Of a stretch of 64,000 nucleotides of DNA, positions 9,550 through 20,800 are shown one piece after another. Location: contig JAPOSZ010000007.1 of assembly GCA_026709415.1 (NCBI GenBank), positions 107,811 through 171,810 on the forward strand. The letters are read 5' to 3'. Origin of the DNA: Flavobacteriaceae bacterium. GTDB taxonomy: Bacteria; Bacteroidota; Bacteroidia; Flavobacteriales; Flavobacteriaceae. A model generated the notes under the pieces. It had not been told where the DNA came from. It made no database searches and saw only the letters and a list, made by a program, of their open reading frames with translations. The stretch's first letter is position 1, and every line of letters begins with the position of its first letter. The position numbers were made by a program, and so were the translations under genes.

Positions 9550-9576
9550 TTGCATTACAAAATATTTATTACTTTG
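9550..9576 (+). promoter_or_regulatory. Possible promoter of the CBS gene
   Basis: TTG at 9550 and TTACTTTG at 9569-9576 resemble the Bacteroidota -33/-7 pair with one mismatch in the -7 box. The start codon follows 27 bases later. Confidence 0.35.
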
Positions 9577-9603
9577 GTAAGTTTCTAATCATAAAAAGTT
9601 CAT

Positions 9604-10095
9604 ATGGCAATCAAGAGTTTTCAAGGAGCACAAATACGAAAAAAAAAGCCGGAACAAAACAAGACTTTGGTTTCTGACTTAATGGCTAGAAATTTGGTCA
9701 CGTTTTCACCTGAACAAACACTTCAAGATGTCATACGAGCTTTTATCAAGCATAGAATATCCGGAGGTCCCGTTGTTGATCGTTCTGGAAAGATTATCGG
9801 TATTATTTCAGATGCTGATTGCATGAAACAGATTTCGGATTCCCGTTATTTCAATATGCCCTTTATCAATCGAAAAGTAGAATTATTGATGAGCAAAACC
9901 GTCATCACCATTCAAAATGATCAAACCATTTTTGATGCTGCCTCCCTTTTTTACAATACCAAATTGCATCGTTTTCCTGTTTTAGACAAAAGAGGCCGAT
10001 TGGTCGGTCAAATCAGTTTACGTGATGTCTTAATTGGGGCTTACAAACTAAAAAGTAGAAGTTGGAAGCATAAAAAGATTCCGCTGAAATCATAG
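9604..10095 (+). CDS. Protein with two CBS domains
   Basis: Small protein of 163 residues made of a pair of CBS motifs, which normally bind adenosine nucleotides and act as energy sensors. The first repeat spans about residues 22-80 (VSDLMARNLVTFSPEQTLQDVIRAF, GGPVVDRSGKIIGIISDADC) and the second about residues 92-150 (LMSKTVITIQNDQTIFDAAS, HRFPVLDKRGRLVGQISLRDVL). No catalytic domain is attached. The N- and C-termini are lysine-rich. It is flanked by restriction-related genes but there is no sign that it belongs with them; it is transcribed alone. Its regulated partner cannot be deduced. Confidence 0.88.
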   Translation: MAIKSFQGAQIRKKKPEQNKTLVSDLMARNLVTFSPEQTLQDVIRAFIKHRISGGPVVDRSGKIIGIISDADCMKQISDSRYFNMPFINRKVELLMSKTVITIQNDQTIFDAASLFYNTKLHRFPVLDKRGRLVGQISLRDVLIGAYKLKSRSWKHKKIPLKS

Positions 10096-10187
10096 TAGTT
10101 TTATATTCATTAGTTTTGACCCCTTAAAATCCGTGGTTTCTACATCAAATTTGGTTTAATATTTAGAATTCAGTTTTATCATATTTA

Positions 10188-11318
10188 ATGCCTCTACAAA
10201 ATCAAATTAAAGATGTGCTCAAAAGATTGAAAGAAAAGTATGAGGATTTGAAGCCAACTAAGCCGGATGAAATTAATACTGAAGATAAGTTTGTAATTCC
10301 ATTATTGGATTGTTTAGGTTATCCCGTCTATAGTCATGATTTAGTAGAAAGAAGGTATCTTGCTAATAAAAGAAAACCTTATTCTAAAGGCAGTACCGAT
10401 GCGGGAAGGGTCGATTTTGCCATTAAAGATGAAGTAACGAAAGAGCCTAAAATTTTCATTGAATGTAAACGATTGGATAGTTCACTTGATGATGGTCCTA
10501 CTGGTAATACCCCAGTTGATCAAACCAAAAGTTATTTTGATTTAAACATCTCTGTAGATTTTGCAATACTAACTAACGGCTATGAGTACAGAATTTATTC
10601 AGATTTAGATAATCCGAACTCTCTTGATTCTAAACCCTTTAAAGAATTCAATTTAAATAACTATTCCCAAGATGATATAAAGATTTTAGAGCTGATTTCT
10701 AAAGGTTACGATGTCGAAAAGGTCAAAAAGTTTGCTCGTGATAGTTTTGATAAAAGAGACTTATTGACTTATTTGAGTGAGAATTTAACGGAAAATCCTT
10801 GTTTAGAATTTATTAAGTTTTTATCCAAAGAAGTCTTTGGGGATAGAAAAAGTAAAAACGTTAAAAAAACCCAAAGTTTACTGCCTTTTGCAATTAAAGA
10901 ATTAATGTTTAGTCAAGAGAGAGCTATTGAATGTCCAAAAAAGCAAGAAATTTGTTCAACTGTCCCGAAAGATGATGCCATAAACGTTTTTGATATAAAA
11001 GAGCTGAGCTACATCAAACCTGAATATATAATTTTTGAAAATCAAAAAGAAGATATGACCAATTGGCGTGATGTTCTTGAGTACTTGATGAAAAAGTTGC
11101 TTGATCGAGATGTCGCTGGTATTTCTCAATTACATGCGAAAAGTATTTCTACTCAGAGAAAATGGAGAGATTCTAGAGACATAGGCCATGGATATTACAT
11201 TGAAGCAAACAAATCTGCAAAGGATATTATATCTGTCCTAAAAAAATCTTTATCCCATCTAAATCTTAAAGATGCTTTGTATTTATCAATCCGGCATACC
11301 AAAACTTTAAAACAATAA
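10188..11318 (+). CDS. Solitary HsdR_N-type PD-(D/E)XK nuclease-like protein
   Basis: Protein of 376 residues resembling the N-terminal nuclease domain of type I restriction R subunits. After a helical start comes EDKFVIPLLDCLGYPV (about 32-47), then the nuclease core GRVDFAI (Asp76) and IFIECKR (Glu92-Cys-Lys94), then SVDFAILTNGYEYRIYSD, the typical HSDR_N continuation. There is no helicase domain, no methylase and no specificity subunit next to it. The C-terminal half (about 200-376) is unassigned; it contains NWRDVLEYLMKKLL and a GHGYYIEANKSAKDI segment that may be a separate small domain. Such free-standing proteins are frequent in defence islands, but their function is not established. 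Its stop lies one base from the end of the convergent metG gene. A similar protein with a different tail is encoded at 59.6 kb. Confidence 0.75.
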   Translation: MPLQNQIKDVLKRLKEKYEDLKPTKPDEINTEDKFVIPLLDCLGYPVYSHDLVERRYLANKRKPYSKGSTDAGRVDFAIKDEVTKEPKIFIECKRLDSSLDDGPTGNTPVDQTKSYFDLNISVDFAILTNGYEYRIYSDLDNPNSLDSKPFKEFNLNNYSQDDIKILELISKGYDVEKVKKFARDSFDKRDLLTYLSENLTENPCLEFIKFLSKEVFGDRKSKNVKKTQSLLPFAIKELMFSQERAIECPKKQEICSTVPKDDAINVFDIKELSYIKPEYIIFENQKEDMTNWRDVLEYLMKKLLDRDVAGISQLHAKSISTQRKWRDSRDIGHGYYIEANKSAKDIISVLKKSLSHLNLKDALYLSIRHTKTLKQ

Positions 11319-11319
11319 A

Positions 11320-13374
11320 TCATCCTATTTTTTGACCACTGATTGAATCTGAGCTCTCCGGTCGAATAAAAATAGGAATCCCCTTTTCATCCTCTGCCAA
11401 AAGAAGCATTCCATGACTCTGAATTCCACGTAATTTTCTTGGCTTTAAATTGGCCAATAAAATCACTTGTTTGCCAAGGAGCTCTTCAGGTTGATAATGA
11501 GGAAATATCCCCGAAACAACGGTTCTCGTTTGATCCCCATCACTCAGACATACTTTGATCAATTTATCGGTTTTCGGGACCTTTTCGGCTTCTAAAATCG
11601 TTGCCACTCTCAAATCTAAAGCCGAAAAGTCTTCATATGAAACATCTGGCTTTTTTGGAGGAAAGTCACTTGGTTCATCGTTCATTGAGTCTATATTTTT
11701 TAATTTGTCGAGTTGATGTTGGATTTCTTTATTGTCAATTTTATCAAAAAGACGCTCTGGTTTATTGATCAAATGACCTTCTTCAAATAGAATATTATTA
11801 GCTTTAATATCATTCCATGAGGGCATTTTACCATCTTTATTCAATATTTTTTCAATTTTTTTTGAGGTAAATGGTAAAAATGGAGCTCCCAAAACACTTA
11901 AAGAAGACACTAACTGCAAACACAAAATCAATGTGGTTCCAACCCTTTGTTTATCTGTTTTGATGATTTTCCATGGTTCTTGTTCTGCTAAATACTTGTT
12001 TCCACTACGAGAAAGATCCATAAACTCGGCTATAGCATCTCGAAATTTGAATTTCTCGATATGACTTGAAATTTTCTCCGGTGCTTTTTGAATATTTGAT
12101 AAAAAGTCAACATCTTGGGAATTTAATTCTCCCCTTTTGGGAACCTCTCGATTGAAATATTTATCCATTAAAACAAGCGTTCGGTTGACAAAATTTCCCA
12201 AGTTGGCGACTAGCTCATTATTATTTCTTGCCTGAAAGTCGCTCCAAGTAAAGTCACTATCACTAGTCTCTGGGGCTGTAGCAGTCAATACATAGCGTAA
12301 GACGTCTTGCTTTCCTGGAAAATCTTCCAGATATTCATGCAACCAAACCGCCCAATTTTTAGACGTCGATAATTTTTTGCCCTCCAGATTTAAAAATTCA
12401 TTCGCTGGAACATTTTTGGGAATGATATAGTTTTCGGTTTCATTCAATATCATCGGAAAAATGATGCAATGAAAGACGATATTATCTTTTCCGATAAAAT
12501 GATATAACTCCGTTTTTTTGTCTTGCCAATAAGGTCGCCAATCAACACCTTTTTTTTCTGCCCATTCTTTGGTAGAGGAGATATAGCCAATTGGGGCATC
12601 AAACCACACATAAAATACCTTGTCTTCATATCCTTTTATTGGCACTTTAACCCCCCAATCTAAATCTCTAGTGATCGCCCTTGGATTAAACCCTTGGTCA
12701 ACCCATGATTTTACTTGGCCATAAACATTAGTTTTCCAATCGTCTTTGTGTTTTTCCAATATCCATTGTTTAATAAACTCATGATACTTTTCCATGGGTA
12801 AATACCAATGTTTTGTTTTTTTTGGAATTGGTCGGGCATTAGAAATGGTTGACTTGGGATTAATCAGGTCCATTACACTGAGAGAACTCCCACATTTTTC
12901 ACATTGATCACCATAGGCTTCATCATGCCCACAAACCGGACAAGTCCCAATGACATAACGATCGGCTAAAAATTGATTTTCTTTTGGATCATACAACTGT
13001 GTCGATTCTTTTTCTTCAAAAATCCCCTTGCGATATAATTCTAGAAATATTTCTTGGGTTGTTTGATGGTGGATGTTACGAGATGTCCTTGAGTAATTGT
13101 CAAATGATATACCAAATGCTTTAAACGATTTTTCAATCATCAGATGATACTTATCGATAAGCTCTTTTGGCTCGATTCCTTCTTGTCTGGCTTTCATTGA
13201 AATGGCCACCCCGTGTTCATCACTTCCACAGATATAAACCACATCACGCTTTCTAGCTCGCAAATACCGACAATAAATATCTGCCGGAATATAGACTCCA
13301 GCCAAATGTCCAATATGAATAGGACCATTGGTATAAGGTAAAGCCGCCGTTACAGTGTATCTTTTTGGTTTCAT
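11320..13374 (-). CDS. metG: Methionyl-tRNA synthetase
   Basis: Charges tRNA-Met. The class I signature HIGH appears in YTNGPIHIGHLAG (residues 14-26) and the KMSKS loop is present as GKKLSTSKNW. The connective domain carries the zinc knuckle CPVCGHDEAYGDQCEKCG. The C-terminal 100 residues form an EMAP/Trbp111-type tRNA-binding domain (DLRVATILEAEKVPKTDKL, VSGI, KPRKLRGIQSHGMLL). Length 684 is normal for the two-domain form. The gene is divergent from the gene at 13.6 kb and convergent with the nuclease-like gene. Confidence 0.97.
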   Translation of the reverse strand: MKPKRYTVTAALPYTNGPIHIGHLAGVYIPADIYCRYLRARKRDVVYICGSDEHGVAISMKARQEGIEPKELIDKYHLMIEKSFKAFGISFDNYSRTSRNIHHQTTQEIFLELYRKGIFEEKESTQLYDPKENQFLADRYVIGTCPVCGHDEAYGDQCEKCGSSLSVMDLINPKSTISNARPIPKKTKHWYLPMEKYHEFIKQWILEKHKDDWKTNVYGQVKSWVDQGFNPRAITRDLDWGVKVPIKGYEDKVFYVWFDAPIGYISSTKEWAEKKGVDWRPYWQDKKTELYHFIGKDNIVFHCIIFPMILNETENYIIPKNVPANEFLNLEGKKLSTSKNWAVWLHEYLEDFPGKQDVLRYVLTATAPETSDSDFTWSDFQARNNNELVANLGNFVNRTLVLMDKYFNREVPKRGELNSQDVDFLSNIQKAPEKISSHIEKFKFRDAIAEFMDLSRSGNKYLAEQEPWKIIKTDKQRVGTTLILCLQLVSSLSVLGAPFLPFTSKKIEKILNKDGKMPSWNDIKANNILFEEGHLINKPERLFDKIDNKEIQHQLDKLKNIDSMNDEPSDFPPKKPDVSYEDFSALDLRVATILEAEKVPKTDKLIKVCLSDGDQTRTVVSGIFPHYQPEELLGKQVILLANLKPRKLRGIQSHGMLLLAEDEKGIPIFIRPESSDSISGQKIG

Positions 13375-13381
13375 TAGAGCT

Positions 13382-13389
13382 CAAAAGTA
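13382..13389 (-). promoter_or_regulatory. Possible -7 element of metG
   Basis: TACTTTTG on the minus strand matches TAnnTTTG and lies 7 bases before the metG start codon, which would give an almost leaderless transcript. No TTG was found at the -33 position, so this may be chance. Confidence 0.3.
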
Positions 13390-13596
13390 TGTAAATAAGC
13401 CCCTTCTCTTAATGACTTGTTAATTTATCTGATCCCTGGTTAGTTGAACACCTCCCTAAATAATCATTAAAACAAACATTCATGATTCAAGGGAATGAAT
13501 TGAACTTTCTAAAAGTCACAAATTGTTGTATTATAAAAACCGAATAAAATATTTATGCTATTATTGTTGTGTAAATAACAATTAATTTTATTTGTA

Positions 13597-14262
13597 ATGA
13601 ATGCGACAACCGTTTCTTTTGCTGTTACTGAATACATCAAACAAAAGCCATTTCTTTCTACGGCTTTGGATCAGGGAATCATCAATTTAACAGCACTGGC
13701 TCGAATGATTAAATCGGATATCGAAAAAAAACTCAATAAAAAGGTGCAAAAGGGGGCCTTAGTGATGGCTTTAAAAAGGATTTCCGATACGCTTGAATTT
13801 ACTTCCACGCATCAAATCGTTAAAACGCTTCGAAACATTGGAGAAATTAATGTGCGGAGTTCCTTAGTGGACTATAATTTCAAATTATCAGAAACCCTTT
13901 TAAAAAAACAAGCTCAATTATTGATGCAAATAAAGAAATCAGAAGATGTGTTTTATACTTCATCAAGAGGCGTTGGGGAATCCAACATTATTGTCAGCCA
14001 AAACATTTCAGGATTAGCAGATGAAATTTTTAAATCCGAAACCCTTAAATTCAAACAATCCAATTTATCAGCCATTACGATCAAGTTACCTGAAGAAAAT
14101 GTTTCTATTCCAGGAATTTATTATTTCTTTTTCCAAAGACTATCTTGGCAAAATATCAACATCATTGAAGTGATTTCAACGACGAATGAAGTCACCTTAT
14201 TGATGAATGATCAAGTGGTCATCGATGCTTTCGTAGCTATACAGAAACTGAAGCATATTTGA
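13597..14262 (+). CDS. Conserved protein with ACT-like C-terminus
   Basis: Protein of 221 residues. The N-terminal 75 residues look like a winged-helix-type helical domain (TEYIKQKPFLSTALDQGIINLTALARMIKSDI). The C-terminal part ends with a beta-alpha-beta pattern typical of ACT folds (AITIKLPEENVSIPGIYYFFFQRLSWQNINIIEVIST, then EVTLLMNDQVVIDAFVAI). I recall similar Bacteroidota proteins being labelled as aspartate-kinase-like because of the ACT domain, but no kinase domain is present. It could be a small-molecule-responsive regulator; that is inference. It is convergent with mfd and overlaps its 3' end by 26 bases. Confidence 0.65.
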   Translation: MNATTVSFAVTEYIKQKPFLSTALDQGIINLTALARMIKSDIEKKLNKKVQKGALVMALKRISDTLEFTSTHQIVKTLRNIGEINVRSSLVDYNFKLSETLLKKQAQLLMQIKKSEDVFYTSSRGVGESNIIVSQNISGLADEIFKSETLKFKQSNLSAITIKLPEENVSIPGIYYFFFQRLSWQNINIIEVISTTNEVTLLMNDQVVIDAFVAIQKLKHI

Positions 14263-17200
14263 TGGCCTTTTGGAGTTGTTTTAATACGGCGAATAATTGT
14301 GAAAACCTTTCAACCCATCCTATTTCAATCCAAAATGACGCTTCATGGTGGCCATCAAAATCGGCGACCTTGTATGGACATTCGATATGGTTTAATTCTT
14401 GAATTAGAGCAGAAAATTCTTGATCAGAATATGAATTGATTCTGTTTTTGTCAAAATAAAGTCGACTCTTTTCATTTTTAGCAAGGAGTCTTTCAATGCC
14501 AAGCTCTATAGCCACTCGTTTTACTTGGACCAATTCAACAAGGGATTTGAATTCAACTGGAATACGTCCAAATCGATCTTTTACTTCTTCTTGTATTTCT
14601 TCTAAATGCTTGGAGTCTTTAAAATGGTTGAGTTTTTGATAATAACTAATTCGTTCTGAGGTGACATTGATATAATCTTGAGGAATAAAGGCTTCTATAT
14701 CTGTTACAATCTGAATAGGAAATGGATCCTCAATGATTGGCTTATTTAAATCCAATTGGCTTATATCCAAACCGGCTTCATCTTTCATTTCTTGTATAGC
14801 ATCTTTTAGTATTTTATGGTAGGTATCAAATCCCATTTCACTGATAAACCCACTTTGCTCAGCCCCTAATATGTCCCCAGCACCCCTAATTTCTAAATCT
14901 TTTAATGCCACATGGATACCTTGCCCCAATTCAGTAAATTGTTGTAGTGATCGAATACGCTTTTGAGCATCTGATGGGACGGCTGACATTTTGGGGGTAA
15001 TCAAATAAGCAAAGGCTTTGATATTACTGCGTCCGACTCTCCCTCTCATTTGATATAAATCGCTTAATCCATACCGATGGGCTTGATTGATAAAAATAGT
15101 ATTGGCCTGTGGCACATCCAACCCATTTTCAATGATGGTCGTTGAAACCAATACATCATATTGTCCTTGGATGAAGCCTAACATGATTTGTTCTAGTTCT
15201 GTCCCCTTTTTTCTCCCATGACCAACCGCTATTCTTGCTTCTGGAACCAATTTTTGCAGATACATTTGGATTTGTTCTATATTTTCAATTCGATCATTGA
15301 CAAAATATACCCTTCCTTTTCGCCTTATTTCATATCGAATGGCTTGTTGAATCAATTCTTTATCTAATCGAATAATATGTGTCTCAACTGGATAACGGTT
15401 CGGTGGAGGGGTGTTGATTAATGAAATGTCTCGAGCAGACATGAGGCTAAATTGGAGGGTTCGGGGAATAGGTGTAGCAGTTAACGTCAATACATCCATA
15501 TTCGTTTTTAGATTTTTTAACTTTTCTTTCACAGAGACCCCAAATTTTTGTTCTTCATCAACAATCAGTAACCCTAGTTTTTTGAATTGAATTTTTGGAT
15601 TGACCAAGGCATGAGTCCCTATGATAATATCTAATGAACCATTTGAAATTTTTTCAAGAATCTTATTTCGTTCTCGTTGTGTTTTAAATCGAGAAAGAAA
15701 GTCAATTTCTATAGGAAAGCCTTCCAATCTCTTCCGAAATGTATTATAATGTTGAAATGTAAGAATGGTTGTCGGGACCAACACAGCAACCTGTAGACCA
15801 TTTTCAACGGCTTTAAAGGCTGCCCGAATAGCTACTTCGGTTTTTCCAAAACCCACATCACCACAAATCAATCGATCCATAGGACGCTCCGACTCCATGT
15901 CCTGTTTGACTTCCTTTGTAGCGGTTAATTGATCTGGCGTTTCTTCATAAAAAAAAGAAGCTTCTAACTCGGATTGTAAATAAGAATCCGGTGAGCAACT
16001 ATTGCCAACTTTTCGATTTCTTTTGGCATATAGTTTGACCAAATCAAAAGCCAACTCTTTGACTTTTTTTTTAGTCTTGTTTTTAAGATTTTTCCATTTT
16101 TTTCCGCCAAGTCTATAAATCGTGGGGGGTGTTCCATCTTTTGAATTAAATCGATGAATTTTTTCTAGAGAATGTACGCTCAAATCCAACACATCATTTT
16201 CTGCATATAAAATACGGAGGACTTCTTGCTTTTTACCTCTATACTCTATGGTTTTCAATCCCACAAACTTTCCAATACCATGATCGATATGCGTCACAAA
16301 ATCCCCGGCTCTCAATTGAGTCAGGTTTTTCACATGGATGGCCGGACCCATTGATTGACCCCATTTTGATCGATATCTATGATACCTTTTAAATATTTGA
16401 TGATCGGTATAACACAACACCCCAGCATCCAAATCACTGAATCCCCTATAAAGAGGAAACGGTTTTACATCATATTTACTTTCTAATCCAATACGATCAA
16501 ATACTTCTTGGATTCTATTCAATTGGGGGTGGTTTGAACAATAAATGGTGTTTTTTATTCCTTGGTTAGCATATCCCATGAGATGATCTTTCAGCAATTC
16601 AAATTTCTTTTTGAAGTCGGGTTGTTCTGTTTGATGAATTTTCAACTGCAATTTAGGTGAGAGTTCATTCGAATCATTTAACAACACGACATTTTTAAAT
16701 TCCAATTGTTCTTGTAGTTCTCCGTGTTGAATAAACTGAACTTCCATTGATTCCATCATTTCATTCTGTGAAGTCAAGGAGTCCGGTTTACTAGTTGAAT
16801 TCAAGTTTCTAGTGCTCTGATACAAGTCATCAAAATCAAAAAAGATGTAGTTGCAATCTTGAGGCAATATTTCCATTAACGCTTTTCGATTGTAGGTGGT
16901 TGATGCTTTTGATAGATCGGGCAATAACTCCACGGCGTCTAGTCGCTCAATGGTTCTCTGAGATCGAACTTCAAAGGTGCTGATTCTTTCAACCAGATCA
17001 TCAAAAAACTCGATGCGAACGGGCCATGGTAAAGCATATGAAAACACATCGATGATGCCTCCTCTTGTTGCAAATTCACCGGGTTTCATGACAAAATCAA
17101 CATTTTGAAATCCCTCATCAAATAACTTTTCATTTAGGGTGTCGAATCCAAACTCTTGATCGACAATAATGGTGGAGGATATGTTCTGAACGTCTTTTTT

Positions 17201-17635
17201 TTCAATTACTTTTTCAACTAATGCTTTTGGATATGTGATGAGGACTATAGGACTCTTGTTCGTTTGAATGTTTTTGAGTGTTTGGCTTCTTTCTAATAAA
17301 TCATAACGTACGTTTGAGGAATGTATTCTGCCACCACGATTACTTGATGGTAAAAACAAAACTTCTTGATCTGTTAAAATCGTTTGAAAATCATTTTGAT
17401 AATAGGCTGCACGCTCTTCATCATTACAGACTATGATCATGGTTCTTTGGGAATCTAAAAACCCTTTGCCTAGTCTGAAAGTGATTCCTGAACCAACCAA
17501 ACCTTTGATGAGTGAACAAGATTTAGAACTTAAAATATCTTTCAGAATCTTTTGAGATTCTAGGGGTATTAAGTTTTTAAATATCTCTTTTATGACAAGA
17601 AAATCGAACGGTTCAAAGTTAATTTTCCTTTTCAT
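14237..17635 (-). CDS. mfd: Transcription-repair coupling factor Mfd
   Basis: DNA translocase that removes RNA polymerase stalled at lesions and recruits UvrA. The 1132-residue protein has the full domain order: UvrB-homology N-terminus (IRLVGSGI-like region, then PGEFATRGGIIDVFSY), RNA-polymerase interaction domain (LRAGDFVTHIDHGIGKFVGL), helicase motif I GDVGFGKTEVA, motif II DEEQ (LLIVDEEQKFGV), motif III LTLTATPIPRTLQ, motif VI QMRGRVGRS, and the C-terminal TRCF domain (from about residue 990). Length is typical. It is divergent from dnaE, with a 187-base gap that must contain both promoters. Confidence 0.97.
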   Translation of the reverse strand: MKRKINFEPFDFLVIKEIFKNLIPLESQKILKDILSSKSCSLIKGLVGSGITFRLGKGFLDSQRTMIIVCNDEERAAYYQNDFQTILTDQEVLFLPSSNRGGRIHSSNVRYDLLERSQTLKNIQTNKSPIVLITYPKALVEKVIEKKDVQNISSTIIVDQEFGFDTLNEKLFDEGFQNVDFVMKPGEFATRGGIIDVFSYALPWPVRIEFFDDLVERISTFEVRSQRTIERLDAVELLPDLSKASTTYNRKALMEILPQDCNYIFFDFDDLYQSTRNLNSTSKPDSLTSQNEMMESMEVQFIQHGELQEQLEFKNVVLLNDSNELSPKLQLKIHQTEQPDFKKKFELLKDHLMGYANQGIKNTIYCSNHPQLNRIQEVFDRIGLESKYDVKPFPLYRGFSDLDAGVLCYTDHQIFKRYHRYRSKWGQSMGPAIHVKNLTQLRAGDFVTHIDHGIGKFVGLKTIEYRGKKQEVLRILYAENDVLDLSVHSLEKIHRFNSKDGTPPTIYRLGGKKWKNLKNKTKKKVKELAFDLVKLYAKRNRKVGNSCSPDSYLQSELEASFFYEETPDQLTATKEVKQDMESERPMDRLICGDVGFGKTEVAIRAAFKAVENGLQVAVLVPTTILTFQHYNTFRKRLEGFPIEIDFLSRFKTQRERNKILEKISNGSLDIIIGTHALVNPKIQFKKLGLLIVDEEQKFGVSVKEKLKNLKTNMDVLTLTATPIPRTLQFSLMSARDISLINTPPPNRYPVETHIIRLDKELIQQAIRYEIRRKGRVYFVNDRIENIEQIQMYLQKLVPEARIAVGHGRKKGTELEQIMLGFIQGQYDVLVSTTIIENGLDVPQANTIFINQAHRYGLSDLYQMRGRVGRSNIKAFAYLITPKMSAVPSDAQKRIRSLQQFTELGQGIHVALKDLEIRGAGDILGAEQSGFISEMGFDTYHKILKDAIQEMKDEAGLDISQLDLNKPIIEDPFPIQIVTDIEAFIPQDYINVTSERISYYQKLNHFKDSKHLEEIQEEVKDRFGRIPVEFKSLVELVQVKRVAIELGIERLLAKNEKSRLYFDKNRINSYSDQEFSALIQELNHIECPYKVADFDGHHEASFWIEIGWVERFSQLFAVLKQLQKAIKYASVSV

Positions 17636-17822
17636 TACCGTTAAATCATATCAAAAGAAAAGATTTAACATTACGCCATAATCCGAAATCAATTTTGGTA
17701 CCTTTGAGAAAGCTGTTTTACATCACATCCTTCCATTTTATTCGAGCTTGGAAACATTGATAATCACAAGTTTTATCCCATTAACAACTCTTAATCGACA
17801 TCTCTTTTAACACATTTAAATA

Positions 17823-20800
17823 ATGGCAAACCTTTCCAATAGCAAGCGTCCTCTTTTTTTGATTTTAGATATTGAAACCACCGGTCTATCTGAACTTAAA
17901 GATGTGGATCTTGATCATGTCAATCCTTTGGAGTGGCCTCGTTGCGTTCAGATCGCATGGAATCTCCATGACAGTTCAGGAAAGTGTATTGAAGACCATG
18001 ATTTTATAGTAAAAACCGATGGCTTCAATATTCCTCTATCAGCTTACAATATTCATGGCATATCTGATGAACTATCCCAAAAAGAAGGCTTCCCTATTGA
18101 CCAAGTTCTTTTAGAGTTAGACAAAACGATAAAAAAAGCAGATTTCATAGTCGGCCATAATATCGGGTTTGATATCGGTGGGATCAGCTCTGAATACATA
18201 CGATTGGGAAGGTCTCATCCTTTTAAAAAACACCAACTCATCGATACTTGTAGCCATCAAACCAAACAATTATGTCGGATTGAAGGGGGTAGAGGGAAAG
18301 GATTTAAATTTCCAAAACTTGAAGAACTTCACCAATTTCTATTTGATGAAAAAATAACCGATAGTCATAATGCAACAAGAGATGTCGTGGCCACAGCGAG
18401 ATGCTTTTTTGAGCTTTTGCGAACAAAAAATTTGACTTTTTCATTGACTTCTGAATTAATCGATGAATTGACCAATCAATCGATGAGTCTTTTTCCTGAT
18501 TTTCAAGAATCAACCCATCAAATTTTAAACAACATGGCTTTAAAAATTGAACAGGCGTTTGGTGGGTCGGTTCAAAATCATCATAGAAAACATGAAAATC
18601 TTAGAAAAAAATCAGAAGCCCTTAAAGCACAAAAAAAAGATTCTAAACGGGACGTTGAATACCAAGAAACTAACCTCGAGACCATCAATTTTATTCATCT
18701 TCACGTCCATTCACATTATTCACTACTTCAAGCGACTTCGAAATTCCCAGAATTAGTATCTGCAGCGGCTGCAGATAAAATGATCGCCCTAGCGTGCACT
18801 GATATAGGGTATATGACGGGAATTTTTGAATTTTTAAAAACCCTCCATCAACACAACAATAACCCTCCAAATCAAAAAAACCCAATTAAACCAATAATTG
18901 GATGCGAATTAAATGTGTGTAGAAATCATTTGGATCAAACCAGAAAAGATAATGGTTATCAAATGGTGTTTTTGGCCAAGACACTTCATGGATATCGTAA
19001 TCTTTCCAAATTGGTATCTATTGCTAGAACCAAAGGGTTCTATTATGTGCCAAGAATAGATCGAGAACTTCTACTGAAACACAAAGAAGATTTAATTGTT
19101 TTATCAGGCGGATCGAATGGTGAATTGTATTCAAACATTCTCAATAAGGGAGATCATTATGCCATTGAGGCTTTAAAATGGTGGAAACAACACTTTAGAG
19201 ATGACTTTTATATTGAAATCAACCGACAAGACAACCAAGAAGAACAATCGCTTACCAATCAAACACTCGTTCAATTGGCCCAGGAGTATGAAGTTTCAAT
19301 CGTCGCCTGCAATAACACTTTCTATACTCAAAAAGAGGATGCTGAATTACATGAGATTCTACTTTGTATTGGTCAAGGAACCGATTTAAACACGCCCATT
19401 GGCCATCAACGAGGCATGCGTTTTGGGTTTACCCATAAAGAATTTTATTTCAAGACCCAGCAGGAAATGAAGGCCTTGTTTGCGGATATCCCACAAGCGA
19501 TTTTATCCACCCAAGAAATCGCCAATAAAATTGAAAGTTTTGAAATTCATCGACAAGTAGAGCTACCCAAATTCGAAATTCCTGCTGATTTTGCTTCTAA
19601 AAATGAAACCCTAGATCAAGCAAGGCTAGCCAATCAGTATTTAAAACACATTGCCTACCAGGGAGCTAAAAAATTATACGTTGATCTCACCCAAGAGATT
19701 ACCGAACGATTAGATTATGAATTAAAAGTTATCGCTAACACCGGATATCCTGGTTATTTTTTGATATTGAGTGATTTAGTCCATCAAGCTTACAAAAAGG
19801 GAGTCGATGTTGGTCCCGGTAGAGGGTCAGCCGCGGGTTCGATTGTCGCCTATTGCATAGGAATTACCAAAGTAGACCCTTTGAAGTATAACCTTTTATT
19901 TGAGCGATTTTTAAATCCCGATCGAATTAGCCTGCCCGATATCGATATCGACTTCGAAGATGTTGGAAGATCTAAGGTTATTGATTATTTAATTGAAAAA
20001 TACGGCGCCAATCAAGTTTCTCAGATCTTGACCTTTAGCACACTGAAGGCTAAAAATTCCATTTTGGATGTTGCTAGAGTCCTTTCTTTACCCATTAGAG
20101 AAAGCCGACAACTTTCTGATAAAATTGAAACTTTCAAACTCACTCTCAAAGAACGACTGACCTGCAGGACGGACAAACTAAAAGAAAAAGAGATGTCCAC
20201 TTCAGAAATAAAAAGTACTCAAGAATTGCGTTCTATATACAAAGGGTCTGATACTAGCGCTAGGGTGCTTCAATTAGCCTCCCGATTGGAGGGGACCAAT
20301 CGAAATCTATCCATCCATGCCTGTGGGGTCATCATCGCCCCAGAGGAGATTACCAATTTCGTTCCCATCACTAAAATCAAAGATTCGGATTTGATAGCCA
20401 CCCAATTTGATAACAATCATGTGGAGAACGCCGGACTATTGAAAATGGACATTCTTGGATTAACGACACTAACTTCTATTAAAGAAACCATCAGACATAT
20501 AAATAAACGCTATCAAGACGTCGATGTCGATTTAGAAAACCCCCCATTGGATGACCAAAAAACATTTAAACTATTTCAAGAGGCGATGACTAATGGCGTA
20601 TTTCAGTATGAATCCAATGGGATGAAAAACGCTTTGAAAGATCTAAAACCCACCACATTTGGCGATTTGGTGGCCGTAAATGCATTGTATCGACCTGGTC
20701 CGATGGAATATATTCCCTCTTTCATTGCTAGAAAACAAGGAAAAGAAGAGTTTGTCTACGATATTCCAGAAACTGAAGAAGTTCTTAAAGAAACCTATGG

